From Fonsecaea monophora (Eukaryota; Ascomycota; Eurotiomycetes; Chaetothyriales; Herpotrichiellaceae), in assembly GCF_001642475.1 (NCBI RefSeq), contig NW_019174036.1:1-64000 (forward strand): DNA of 64,000 bases. Direction: 5' to 3'. Shown in pieces: positions 1 to 10,475 of the stretch. Position 1 is the first letter of the stretch. Every line of letters begins with the position of its first letter. The position numbers were made by a program, and so were the translations under genes. Below the pieces are notes generated by a model. It ran no database searches, was not told where the DNA came from, and saw only the letters and a list, made by a program, of their open reading frames with translations.

Positions 1-126
1 AAGAAGAAGAAGAAGAAGAAGAAGAAGAAGAAGAAGAAGAAGAAGAAGAAGAAGAAGAAGAAGAAGAAGAAGAAGAAGAAGAAGAAGAAGAAGAAGAAGA
101 AGAAGAAGAAGAAGAAGAAGAAGAAG
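1..126. repeat. (AAG)42 perfect triplet microsatellite
   Basis: Forty-two uninterrupted AAG units begin at the first base of the window, so the array may be longer. One strand is all purine and the other all pyrimidine. It lies about 280 bp beyond the stop codon of the P450 gene. No gene is visible in 127-406. Confidence 0.97.
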
Positions 127-406
127 AATCGTTCCCCTATGGTTGGGTATTTGGTGAAGAGAATGTTCCCATCAGACTCTAGGTAAAGTTGAATCGAACG
201 GAACGGTCGGTCACTTTGGGATGGGAGTATCTACCAAGATGGGAAAAAAAGGGAATGTATCAAGGGAATGATCACTGCCGCTACGCGCGACTGCCACGCA
301 CGAACAAATGTGTTTTCAGTGTCGAAAATCTCTTCGAACGGACATCTCTCGAATCGTTCCGTAATTTCCAGACCAACAATAAAGGCCTCTTGTTCTGCGC
401 CGTCTC

Positions 407-2455
407 TCACTTCCTGCTCGTGAATCTGATGACTGGACCTGACCTCCCTGCCGCGAGATGGTCTAGCAATTTATACTCCACGACTTCGGGATTCTTTTTG
501 AACCGATCTTCCTTCCCACCAGCGACATACTCGAGGTCATACATCCAGACCGCGCGGGCAAGGACCAGACACAGCTCCATGACCGCCAACCGCCTCCCGA
601 TGCACTGTCTCGAGCCGTACGAGAACGGGGTCAGGGCATCGTGGCACCGCTTGACGGCGTCGACACTCGTGTGTTCGGGCAGCCACCGCTCGGGGATGAA
701 CGTGTGCGGGTCGAAGAAGACGTCTCGGTGATGGTGCACCGCGTAGACGGGGACCGAGAGCTCGACGCCCGCGGGGAAGTGTTCGCCCGCCGCGCTGAGG
801 CCGCCCGTGAGCACCTCCCGGGGCAGCACGCCGGGGAGGCTCGGGCTCAGACGGATCGTCTCGTTGATGACCGCGTGGAGGTAGTCGCAGCCGTCGAGCG
901 TCTTGCCGAGGCGGATCTCGTCGACGCAGGTGAAGGTCGTGCGGATCTCCTCCGTCAGACGCTTCAGCGCGTGGGGATTGTGCGTCAGATAGAAGAAATT
1001 CGCCGCCAGCTGTGTGGCTGTTGTGTCGGAGCCTGGTTGTACACTTTATGAGTAACGATCGCTCTTTCGCTCTCCCAGAACTCCTGTGTTAAAAGAGAGA
1101 GGACGTACCTCCAAGTATAAGACCCCTCGCTTCGGCAAACACCTCCTTGGAATTGGCGTAGGCTTTGGTGCCGTCCTTGTTCTCGGCGCTGGCAATGTAC
1201 GAGAAGAAATCCTTGCGGCTCTGGTCGGCGTTCATGCGCAGCTGGACCTGTTTCTTCGCGTACACGAGCAACTGCCGGCCGCGGCGGACGATGTCTGGGA
1301 AGAGGATTTTGTCAAGGTTCCACCTGAGCATGAAGTGGCTGCATCCGTTCTGCGTGTGTGGTCAGCCAGGTCTCTTCGAGTCCTTTGGACAGTTTCGAGT
1401 GTTCGGGCTTGCTTTGTGTCGCGTCTGTCCCAAACCATACACGGGTAGGCGGCCAGAGCAAACTTACGAGAAGCTGCTGGTGTACGGCCGCGTCAATGAC
1501 ATCGGGTAGCTGGCGACTTTCATCTCCCCTGAGCATGCCAAAGTCCTTGCCAAACACGAGATCGCCCATGACATCGAAGGTCAGGTAGTTGCCCCATTTC
1601 CCCAGGTCCGCGGTCCAGCATTGTCGCAGTGCCGAGCAGTGCTCTTCGCCCGACGCCGCACGGAAGAATTCGTCAATGTGCGGGAGCATGTATTGTTCCA
1701 TGGAGGACAGGTTCGCCTCGGTGAATGCTGGGGCGAGGATGCGGCGCTTGCGGGCGTGGATCTCGCGGTCGCGGGAGGAGAACATGTTCTGGAAGCCATT
1801 GTGTGCGATCGACGCTTCGTAGAAGATGGATTTGCGCACGTTCTGGTTCACGCCGTAGATGTCTGGTTAGGATAGTCAGGGTTAGCTTCGTCATACAGCC
1901 ACTGGTGTTCAGCTGAGGGGCGTCAGTGGTCCAAGTATACGTACCTTTGATGGCAGCCGAGTCGTTGATTGTCACGAGGTTGGGAGCAATACGGACAAAC
2001 TTGCCTGCACGGAGAACAGACACTTCGTCAGTCACCGTCTCTTCTGATCACCTTCCATGCCTCACATCCGGCCTTTTCTCACAAGCATCTCCTGAACCCC
2101 CCTACACCTTGACAACACGTACCATACTTCTGGTGCGCCCAGTAGATCTGCAGGTGTCTGTCACCGATAGCAGCGTGATAGACCGAATACCAATTCGTGA
2201 CCCTCGCCCAGAATGGACCGGGGTACTTTGCGAGTGGATGGAAGTAAAGCCTATATGTGACTAGCCCGAGTGTCTGCCATTTGCGTCAGCATTCATGAGA
2301 GGTTGGGATTGGTAGCTGAGAATCGTCCATTCTCCTGAAAAGCATACATAAAGCAGTGCTGTCGAGATGGAAATAACACTCAGCAGAAGTACAGGATGGT
2401 AGAGTAGTCCATCCTTCGCTGTGACGGACTCTCCCGAACGATATGTGAATGTCAT
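407..2455 (-). CDS. cytochrome P450 monooxygenase, membrane-anchored
   Basis: Heme-thiolate monooxygenase, expected at the ER membrane with a P450 reductase partner; substrate unknown. Model of six exons: 2455-2348, 2273-2123, 2004-1945, 1862-1468, 1349-1109 and 1032-407, giving 526 aa, normal for fungal class II P450s. Residues 17-45 form the hydrophobic anchor, followed by YRLYFHPLAKYPGP, the usual fungal hinge. The I-helix motif GSDTTATQ is split by the last intron, the K-helix ExxR is ETIR, the PERW region is present, and the heme loop FSYGSRQCIG has its cysteine near residue 462. All introns are 74-118 bp with GT...AG ends and the frame stays open throughout. The I-helix and general layout recall CYP65-like fungal enzymes, but the subfamily is a guess. 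It may be the edge of a secondary-metabolite cluster off-window; no partner gene is visible here. Confidence 0.9.
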
Positions 2456-2576
2456 TGTTGGCAGCCAGCGATATCACCACGATATTGAATGAATTGGTCA
2501 GCGTAGTGCTTCGAATTTCCCAGCTCGTATCGACTTCATGATCGGAAATATATCATTGGAGTCGTCGGACTCCTTA

Positions 2577-3480
2577 TACACAAGTCTCACTTCCATGTCA
2601 GCTTGGTTGATCTGACCTTGATCATCGTTCCGAACTTGTCATTACTCCATGCCATTGGGAAAACCCCGATGATGAGGCCTCCCCGATTGACAGCACATCT
2701 TTGCAGATTCCCTAAGCCACCGAGCACCTCCAGAGGTCTCTCCCATTGCTGGCCATAAATGCAAGGACCTACGGTAGATAGCAGGTCATCGAGTCTGATA
2801 GGTTCCCCCACGTTCTCAACCCACACGTTGCGGAGAGTGATCGTCACGGAGCCGACTGGAGTGCTGACCATGGTCGGAACGTTCCGACTACTGCACCTTG
2901 GATCTGTTGGGTTATACTTCCCGGCCTTGAAAGTATTCACATAGGGTCGAGACTTGGAGATTAGGTGTCTGAAGGCATTGTCTAAAGTGGTGGAAGGCCG
3001 GTGAGCCACCAGTTCACGGTGAAGGGCACGAGTCATTCTCCAGGAGACCACGGACTATCCATCGTCCCAAGTTGGCCATATACACCTTTCCGTCAGAGCT
3101 CCTCGATTCGGTCTCAAATGAATTTGTGTAACCCGCAATATAACCTCGATGCCACAACATTCGTCCCGATATGAGATAAGTTTGAGGTTGGAAGGGTGAA
3201 TGAGATGGTGGTTTGGCTTCGACGAGGCTGTCGTCTACCAAGTCAGGTAAAGTGCAGCCTCGAACGGGTACCCCACGGCGGGGCCCTCCAACTGCACCGC
3301 AAGATCGACGTGGACAAAAGGGCCTCCTATGTAGTTACAGAATTTTGGCATTTCTCTGAACTCGAAGACAGGAGAAGATGCTACGGTGAATGCGATACCA
3401 TTGAAAGTTTCTATATCCGAAGTCTACATATCACGTCTTTTCCTCTTCCAACCGAGGACCTTGCGTCTCCAAACGACTGC
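2577..3480 (-). other. unresolved coding-like region or gene relic
   Basis: Three minus-strand frames have protein-like composition but do not join in an obvious way: about 3420-3238 (contains GGPFVHVDLAVQLEGPAVGYPFEAALYLT, an uninterrupted frame of about 60 codons), 3241-3014 and 3051-2587. The first ends in a stop after TTG|GTAGAC, which could be a donor site. The 3051-2587 frame includes VTITLRNVWVENVGEP, a beta-strand-rich stretch. I do not recognise the family. Either this is a multi-exon gene whose splice sites I cannot fix, or a decayed gene. Its 5' side runs into the twinfilin promoter and first exon at 3561, leaving little room for a separate promoter. That favours a relic. Confidence 0.35.
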
Positions 3481-3560
3481 CTCCTTCACATCTCCTACAA
3501 ACAAATCCGTCAAAGTTCTATTCACTTTAGGATACACTCAAAGAGTAGAAATCCGCCATC

Positions 3561-4767
3561 ATGCAGTCCGGAATTACAGGTAACTTGGTACCCTCCCGCA
3601 CCTGGACCGTGATATACAGGAGGCTGACTGACCACCATCCTTCTGCTACCTGCAGCATCTTCTGATCTTCACTCCGCATTCAGCAACTTTACCAGCGATA
3701 CCTCTCTCTTCTGCCTCCCTGCCGGTATAAGTTCCGAGTCCCTCACGCCTTTACCAGCGATCCGCTTCCCCTCCACGCATTCCGGCCTCTTCAACAGCAT
3801 CCACACGCTCTCCGATATCCTGACGCCGACCGACCCCTTGTACTTGCTCCTCCGTCGTGCTCCCAACTCCAGTGAGCTGATAGCAATAACATATGTTCCC
3901 TCACGGGCCCCCGTGCGGCAGAAAACTCTGTTTGCATCAACACGCAACACGCTTATGCGCGAGCTCGGCACTGAAAAGTTCTCCGAGACGGTCTTCTTGA
4001 CTGAGAGAGAAGAGATCCTCGATCCTGCGCAATGGGATGAGCGTTCCAGAGGCTCTGCGGCTGCGAGCGGTGGAGTCCCAACCCCCGGTGCGAGGGGAGC
4101 CGTGGATTCTGGGTTGCTCAGCGCAGAGGAGAGGGAGCTGCAAGCTGTGAAACGGGCCGAGGAGGAAGAAAGGCACGGAACGCGGGGAAGAGATCTGATG
4201 GGCGAGGGAGGAAGTGGCGCCACACAGGGCAAAGGGGGTGTCATGATGAAGATTGCGGATGAGGCCAAGTCCACTTTGACGGCGTTCAAGGACACTGACA
4301 GTTCGGGCGGCAATATGGCTGTCTTCGGAATCGACATTGCCACGGAAGAGATTCAGCTGTTGTCCACAAATTCTGACGTCCATCCCGGTGCGGTAGCTGG
4401 GAATATACCAGGCGATCGACCAAGTTATACATTTTACAATGCACACGGAGTCTCGGGAAGTATATTTATCTACGTGTGTCCCGGGACGAGCAAGATCAAG
4501 GAAAGAATGGTCCACGCGAGTTCGAGGTTGGGAATGACCAAACTGGCCGGGTGGGAAGGTGTCGAGATCGTGAAGAGGTTGGAGGCCGGAGATCCGGAGG
4601 AGTTACACGGCGAGAGACTAGAGGAGGAAGTCAAGTCTTTGCTCGCCGCGGCGGGTCTTGCTAGTGGAATTTCTGGTGCAGAAGGCGGCGACAACTCGGG
4701 CCCCGGGTCGGGAACTGCAACACCCAGAGGAGGATTTGCCAGACCAAAGAGACCAGGGAAGAGGTGA
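3561..4767 (+). CDS. TWF1: twinfilin (ADF-homology actin-binding protein)
   Basis: Binds ADP-actin monomers and barbed ends and regulates cortical actin turnover. Two exons, 3561-3579 and 3656-4767, give 376 aa. The first exon has only six codons plus one base (MQSGIT), and the 76-bp intron has a standard donor GTAACT and acceptor CTGCAG. Two ADF-homology domains are seen. The first covers roughly residues 3-150 (starts ASSDLHSAFSNF, later YVPSRAPVRQKTLFASTRNTL). The second covers roughly 195-330 (YTFYNAHGVSGSIFIYVCPGTSKIKERMVHASS). Between them is a charged linker with Gly/Ser runs. The tail ends in a basic cluster (ARPKRPGKR), like the capping-protein and lipid-binding tails of twinfilins. 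Length matches the family. Confidence 0.9.
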
Positions 4768-5432
4768 CGAGTCGATGAATCAGGCAGAATTTTGAAGCTG
4801 CACTACAAACTTGCAAGAATAACCTCTCTTTTTCGAGGTAAATGTGGCGCTGATGGCTTTCAAAAGCACCCAATAACCATTCTCAAAGACATATGACGAA
4901 TAAAGCGACGATTGAATTGAGATCAGTCGCTGGCTGTCTTCTACCCTTCCTTTCCTTCATTCTCTGCATACGCCGGATCCACTCGTCATTCAGTGTCGTG
5001 ACACGACAAACGTGTTCTCGCTGGTAGAAAATCTGTTGTTTGATGCATTTGGCCCGGGATATAGACCGGATTTCAAGTGTTGTACGTGCGGCTCAACACG
5101 CGGAACAATCGGAGCATAAGCCAGTACCAATTCAGCAGAACAAATGGCTCTGGCCGTATTCCTCATTGTGGGGGAGGTGAGAAGCGGACGTGCTGGGTTG
5201 CCACAGAATGCGCAAGATTTGCGGACACTTCTGTGCCATATTCAACCACTCTGAAAGATTGTCTCGAATGAAATCCTCGCCAGAACAGGCAACTCGACCA
5301 TGAATTATCCCCCTAGGCATCAAGTTGTATCCTGCACAGCTTGGAATATGCACTCATTTTAGCCCATACGGACAGAGAGCGGTGGTCTGTTCCCAGCGCC
5401 GGCTTCCCTCTGAAAAGATGCAGCTCGTGTCT
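4768..5432. other. convergent intergenic region, nothing recognised
   Basis: Sequence between the 3' ends of twinfilin (plus) and PHF5A (minus), presumably both 3' UTRs. I see no open frame, repeat or RNA I can support. Confidence 0.5.
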
Positions 5433-5765
5433 CTAATACTGTTGATTTCTGAAATTCTTCTTTTGATAGAACAGATCCGTCCTCGACGATCCCAGATTGA
5501 TAATCTTCGGGCACCCGTCTCGGTCCTTTTCCAACCTCGTGCACTCGAAGCAGTAAAAGGCGTCGGAAATCCCTTCACCGCCGCAGACGATGCACTTGTT
5601 CTGGTAGTTGCCGAAGGAGCACTCGTCGCAGATTCGCACAAGAGTCGTCGGGCGCACGTAGGAGTCGCAGACGGGGCACTTGCCGTCGCACTTGTCGCAA
5701 AGACGGCCGATCGAGATGCCGGGGGCTTTACGACACATGACTAAATCAGGGTGGTGGCGCGACAT
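5433..5765 (-). CDS. RDS3: SF3b subunit PHF5A / Rds3 (pre-mRNA splicing)
   Basis: Small zinc protein of the SF3b complex in U2 snRNP, which holds the branch-point adenosine pocket together with SF3B1. Intronless, 110 aa, the same length as human PHF5A. Starts MSRHHPDLVMCRK and carries the full set of CxxC pairs (CDKC, CPVC, CDEC, CIVC, CFEC) that form its trefoil zinc knot, then the conserved tail RTDLFYQKKNFRNQQY. The frame is open for 60 codons upstream of this ATG, but the start was chosen because the family begins exactly here. Divergent from pinin, with 418 bp between start codons. Confidence 0.96.
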   Translation of the reverse strand: MSRHHPDLVMCRKAPGISIGRLCDKCDGKCPVCDSYVRPTTLVRICDECSFGNYQNKCIVCGGEGISDAFYCFECTRLEKDRDGCPKIINLGSSRTDLFYQKKNFRNQQY

Positions 5766-6183
5766 TGTTGCAGTTGTATTTCGCGGGGGGTTTCGAGAGC
5801 GACCAGAGGTACTGTTGTAGTGGTTTTCAGTAGTTCGAGGAGGATTGATTTGGTACAGAGCTTGTGGACGACGCAGGAAGGGAGGATGCAGGGAATAATA
5901 TGTAGGTCGGCGTAGTGGCTGCGGGACAAGGAAACGGAAACGCATCGAAAAAGCTCAGCCTTGCGCGAATTTCTAAGCCTCGTTCCTTTTCCCCGCACAA
6001 ACAAAAGCGGCACGTGCAGCAAGAAAAGATCTGTGGAGCTCCGCCTGCAGGCCTGATTCGATGTTTCTGCCTTTCATCTACACATCAACAGCCTCGATGC
6101 CAAACCAACGAACTGTGGGAGTGAGGAGCAGGAGCCTCACTTGATAGAGATCCAACTCTTGAACCCACCGCATTTTGCGAACA
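5766..6183. promoter_or_regulatory. divergent promoter region, PHF5A and pinin
   Basis: 418 bp between the start codons of two splicing-factor genes read in opposite directions, so it must hold both 5' UTRs and promoters. I see no TATA box or other element I would name with confidence. Confidence 0.5.
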
Positions 6184-7266
6184 ATGATATCCTCGGCTGT
6201 CCTCATTCCTGAGGAGCCTCAGGTCGACCCTGCAGACCAACATGGCTCCCTCAAACGCCGCCAGTCCTCCCATTCCGAATCCTCAGAATCAAATAAGCGC
6301 CCCCGCCTCAACTCACAGACGTCAACGGCCGGAACGAACAATGGCGAAGCGTCCCCATCGGCGCCATCAGCAACTTCGCCAGCCGCAGTAGGCGCTCCAG
6401 GAGGACAGCCATCGGCGATGTCGCCTCCTCCGCCTCGCCGACGACAGACATCTTCGACCCTGGAACAGGATAAATCTCGAAACCGAAGACTTTTCGGTGC
6501 CCTACTCGGCACTCTTTCGCAATCCTCGAACGCATCGAGAAGGTCGTCCGCTGGAACCAAGATAAATAATCCAACGACGACGACGTTAAACGAACGACGT
6601 GAAGAAATCGAATCGCGTCAGCGGGAACGCCTGAAACGCGAGTCCCATGAGATCGCCGAATCTGCCCGCGCAAAGAGGCAACAACTTCAGCGCGAACGAC
6701 GAGTCGAGCAGTTGCGCTGGGATGAAGAGGCAATGAAATTGCGGCATAGGAATATGAGGGCCGCCGCTGGATTTTTGCAGACCAAGGCAGAGCCACGATT
6801 ATACTATAAACCCTGGGAATTACGCGACTCGGAGGAAGACGAGATTAAACAGCAGATCGAAGAGGCGGAGGCCACGATTCAGCGGGAAACCGAGGAATTT
6901 GAGGAGAAAAGGAAGTCGAGGGAACAGGAGCTGAAGGCAGAAGATAAGGAGGCGCAGCACCCGCCGGGTCCAAAAAGCCTCCCTGGAGATATCACGAAAG
7001 ACGAAGGAGACAATCGCCTTGATGCGAAAGGCGAGGCTGTCAACGACGCATCTGGAAACGAACAATCGGTTCAGATCACAAGTCCAAAGGATGGGGAAGA
7101 TCAACCCTCCCCCCACGATGCTTCCGGTCCGCTGAAGGATAACGACTCTGCGGAACACCCACCGAAAGCAGAGAGGCGGCGCAGCGGCAGTAGCAAAGAG
7201 CACGACGACCATGATCATGGCGGCGAAGAACTCGAGCGTGGACAAGAAGACGATGTAATATACTGA
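6184..7266 (+). CDS. pinin/SDK/memA-domain protein
   Basis: Nuclear protein of the pinin family, linked in other eukaryotes to the exon-junction/ASAP complex and alternative splicing. 360 aa, single exon. Residues 1-100 are Ser/Pro-rich and disordered with a basic patch (KRPRLN). The pinin core lies about 95-240: DKSRNRRLFGALLGTL, then a long charged helix (RREEIESRQRERLKRESHEIAES) and the diagnostic LQTKAEPRLYYKPWEL. After it come a coiled coil rich in Glu/Lys and an acidic disordered tail. The start was taken at ATG 6184; the frame is open a few codons upstream but without another ATG. Divergent from the SF3b gene PHF5A. Confidence 0.9.
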   Translation: MISSAVLIPEEPQVDPADQHGSLKRRQSSHSESSESNKRPRLNSQTSTAGTNNGEASPSAPSATSPAAVGAPGGQPSAMSPPPPRRRQTSSTLEQDKSRNRRLFGALLGTLSQSSNASRRSSAGTKINNPTTTTLNERREEIESRQRERLKRESHEIAESARAKRQQLQRERRVEQLRWDEEAMKLRHRNMRAAAGFLQTKAEPRLYYKPWELRDSEEDEIKQQIEEAEATIQRETEEFEEKRKSREQELKAEDKEAQHPPGPKSLPGDITKDEGDNRLDAKGEAVNDASGNEQSVQITSPKDGEDQPSPHDASGPLKDNDSAEHPPKAERRRSGSSKEHDDHDHGGEELERGQEDDVIY

Positions 7267-8097
7267 ATATGTACCGTTGAGGGTTGTCGGCTACAATACT
7301 GACGAATACCACATTGTTGGATGTTTCTCTGCACAGCACAGAGCGGACACGAGACTCGTACGGCATGTGCATGTTTCTCGGCGAGAAGTGATTCATTCAG
7401 ATGCCGTTGACCGCCCGTAGAGACTCGCAACGCCATGTCAAAATCTCTCGGTGGACTGATTCCGCTGGGAAAATTATACCTCACACAGTCCAAGCGTACA
7501 AGCAAGATGCGTACCGTAGGGATGATGGTGCTCAGCCTCGCCGGTCGTTGTATAGCGTCCAAACACGGTTTAGTGCGATACACTTAGTCTAGACAGGCAC
7601 CAGGCTGTGACCGACGAGGCTGAGGTTTATGTCATACCTCATACTCGGTATGAAGGACTCCACCACGTGCAGCCGCCCCGGTTGCCATAATTACCCAGCG
7701 AACCGTAACTTGTCCCTCCGGGCCGAAGTTCAATCATCAAATCAATTCTCGCGCATTCTATTTTCTTTTCCCTCTCCCAATTTTCTCTCCCAGGCGTGAT
7801 AACCAAACAACGAAGTATTCATTTTGTTGGTCTTTTTTTTTTCTGTCCCAGGCCAAATTTACGGTTTCTTTTTAGTTTTGCAGCAGCAGCAGCTTTTGAT
7901 ACTATTTTTGCGCCATGTCGTAATTTTGTCACATTTTCTGCCACATTTGATCTTTGTCGACGCCCTGCATTCATCTTTTACTAGCTCGTCCATTGAACTG
8001 CTTGGCGTTGGGTGGTTTTTGAAGGGGAGGTCTTCAGTGCTATTATTATTATTATTATTGGATCTGGGTGCCAATCTAGTCGTCATATCTGCCGACA
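7267..8097. other. intergenic region with short simple repeats
   Basis: Contains the pinin 3' end and the 5' leader of the phospholipase gene. Visible simple sequence: a T9 run near 7830, (CAG)4 near 7881-7893 and (TAT/TTA)6 at 8041-8059, about 40 bp before the next start codon. No gene seen. Confidence 0.5.
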
Positions 8098-9609
8098 ATG
8101 GAATCACGTCCAACGACAAGCACCGCGGGCTCCCAAATCTCATCTATCAACGTTCTGACCTTGAATTGCTGGGGACTGAAATATATCGCAAAGCACCGCC
8201 ATGAACGACTGTCCGAAATAGGAAATCGGCTTGCCACCTATTCCCCTCAACTCGATATTGTCGGTTTGCAAGAATGCTGGACATATACCGATTACCTGTC
8301 CATACGAGACAGCACCCGCTCTTTCCTCCCGTACGGCAAGTTCTACCACTCCGGAATTTTCGGGGCTGGTCTGGCCATCCTGAGTCGATGGCCAATCACC
8401 GAATCTTCCATGTATCGTTATCCTCTCAATGGCCGACCTCAGGCATACTTCCGCGGCGACTGGTTCGTCGGGAAGGGTGTTGCATGTGCCAGGATTTCTC
8501 TTCCCGATGGCGACAACATTGAAGTATTTAATACGCACTTACATGCGCCTTACGAAAAGGAACCGAACGACAGCTATATCTGCCATCGGACAGCACAGGC
8601 CTGGGAAATTGCGAAACTCATGCGTGCAGCTTCCGACAGAGGCAGCCTAGTCATTGGACTGGGCGATTTCAACATGGTCCCACTGAGCTTCGCACACGTT
8701 CTGGTGGAAAGTCGTGCGGGCGTGCAGGATGTGTGGCGAGTGGTGAAACCTGGGAGCAGCATTGGTGCAAGCGTCGATCCACCTGAAAAGGAGCGCCGGA
8801 AACGCGTGGGCGAAGATGAGACTCCGTCCGTCGAGATAAGTCTCGAGGAACACGGCCACACGTGCGACTCTGTTCTGAATACGTGGCGATGGAACAAGGC
8901 CCATCAGAAGCAGCTGGCGCAGGGCCACGACCGGAAAATCTCGGGCACGGACTTGGACCCAAAAGCAAAACGGTTGGACTACATCTTCTTCAGCGGCATA
9001 GGTAAGGGTTGGAGAGTGGGAGATGTAAAGGTTGCTCTCACCGAAAGGCACCCGACCCTCCTCTGCTCGCTGAGTGACCATTTTGCTGTGCAGGCGACAC
9101 TAGAGAGAAGCCAAAGCCAGCCAGCTCCTTCGATCACAGTGGAAGCTCACGCAGCCTTGCACGATTCAAGCGCCACAGGTGCCAACCTCCAGACTGTGGA
9201 TTTTGAGGAGAAGGGTTTCGACAAGGCAATATCAAAGATACCCACGCGAAGCCAAGTCAGCCAGGACTTTTACAGAGATATCCTCGTCATGATCGACAAA
9301 TACACGCTGCGGGAGCGAAAGCAACGACGGTATGGCCTGTTGCATTTCGTGGGCTCCGCTGTGGTCTCGATCGGCTGCTTCATCGCCGTCTGGTGGTCAC
9401 CGCGGAATTTTGTGTCCTTCATCCTGATACTGCTCAGCAGCCTTGGCCTCATGGCTGGGACCTTACATGGATTGATCGGGGGTCTCTTTGTGGGTTCGGA
9501 ACTGAGGGCACTGGCTGAGTTTGAGTGGGAGGTTCGAAATGCGCTCCATCTTGCTGGCGGTCCGGCTTTGGAAGATCAATCATTTCAACTGAAAGATTGG
9601 TACGACTGA
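8098..9609 (+). CDS. ISC1: inositol phosphosphingolipid phospholipase C (ISC1/neutral sphingomyelinase type)
   Basis: Cleaves inositol phosphosphingolipids to ceramide; family members sit in ER and mitochondrial membranes. 503 aa, single exon. Residues 15-335 form an endonuclease/exonuclease/phosphatase fold: VLTLNCWGLKYIAKHRHERL at the start, a metal-binding Glu in DIVGLQECW, NTHLHAPYE, then GLGDFNM and the catalytic SDHFAVQA. The P-loop-like region seen in ISC1 enzymes may be in the middle loop. The C-terminal third has two membrane segments at about 418-440 and 446-475, as in ISC1/nSMase2-like enzymes, with a linker before them. Start context is clean and no intron is needed. Confidence 0.92.
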   Translation: MESRPTTSTAGSQISSINVLTLNCWGLKYIAKHRHERLSEIGNRLATYSPQLDIVGLQECWTYTDYLSIRDSTRSFLPYGKFYHSGIFGAGLAILSRWPITESSMYRYPLNGRPQAYFRGDWFVGKGVACARISLPDGDNIEVFNTHLHAPYEKEPNDSYICHRTAQAWEIAKLMRAASDRGSLVIGLGDFNMVPLSFAHVLVESRAGVQDVWRVVKPGSSIGASVDPPEKERRKRVGEDETPSVEISLEEHGHTCDSVLNTWRWNKAHQKQLAQGHDRKISGTDLDPKAKRLDYIFFSGIGKGWRVGDVKVALTERHPTLLCSLSDHFAVQATLERSQSQPAPSITVEAHAALHDSSATGANLQTVDFEEKGFDKAISKIPTRSQVSQDFYRDILVMIDKYTLRERKQRRYGLLHFVGSAVVSIGCFIAVWWSPRNFVSFILILLSSLGLMAGTLHGLIGGLFVGSELRALAEFEWEVRNALHLAGGPALEDQSFQLKDWYD

Positions 9610-10475
9610 ATCCGACAAGCATTGACCATGTTCTAGAAGAGCTCCATGAGCATCAATGGCTGGGTGAAAAGTGTCCCTGCATTGCTGCGACAAGCGCCCA
9701 GCGACCATGGCGCTTAGAGAATCGAGCAACAAGTGGCAGCTTGCAGTGGACGAATGGAGAGGAATGGACCGGGGGATCCCTAACACATGCAGGGAGCAGA
9801 ACTGAATGCACCCTGGGGAAGAGAGTGAATTATTATGAATGTTGTTGGCATGACATGGATGGGGGGGAGGATTGAGTGTGTGTTGTCCTTGCTGGGCCCG
9901 TCATTGGATTTGCAACTCGACACTTCAAAAAGGGTCCGAATTTCCCACCTTCGTCGATAACGCCAACCTCAACATTCCTCTCTCCATTACTCCCACAACC
10001 ACCTTTTCCTGTTCGTCTCATTATCAGAATCCGGTCGCCTGGTGTTTATTGATCAGTAACTGATTTTTCAGGATCCAGACACACGCGCATAACAAGGTAC
10101 GTAAACCTGTCTCCCACCTGTTGCGCTGTTGTCCCTTCTACTGCCTGGACCTTGGTTGCCTGCGAACCACCTCCCACCACTGCTTTTCCATTGCTCCCAT
10201 GAGTCATCGGTTGTCGCGAGCACCTTATCTATCATTGTTCCAAGAGTTATAAATATTGGACGATACCCCATGAAGTTGTGACCGTATCATCTTTGCCTGC
10301 TTCACCGGTCACCTCGTCACCCCCGCTTTTGCGCAGTCCAAACAACCGTTTCACTCACTTTACCAGCTGACAACTGGCCTTATTTAGTTTCTCAAGACAG
10401 CCTTCGCCGTCTCATCTGCATACAACTGCGAGAGCCTCAAAAACCACACAACACCTACCAAAACCACCACTACCA
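9610..10475. other. intergenic region / long 5' leader
   Basis: No coding frame supported. AAG|GTACGTAA at about 10095 looks like a strong splice donor upstream of the Lys-rich gene at 10476, so a 5' UTR intron is possible. The stretch 10310-10470 is pyrimidine-rich, typical of fungal promoters and leaders. Confidence 0.4.
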
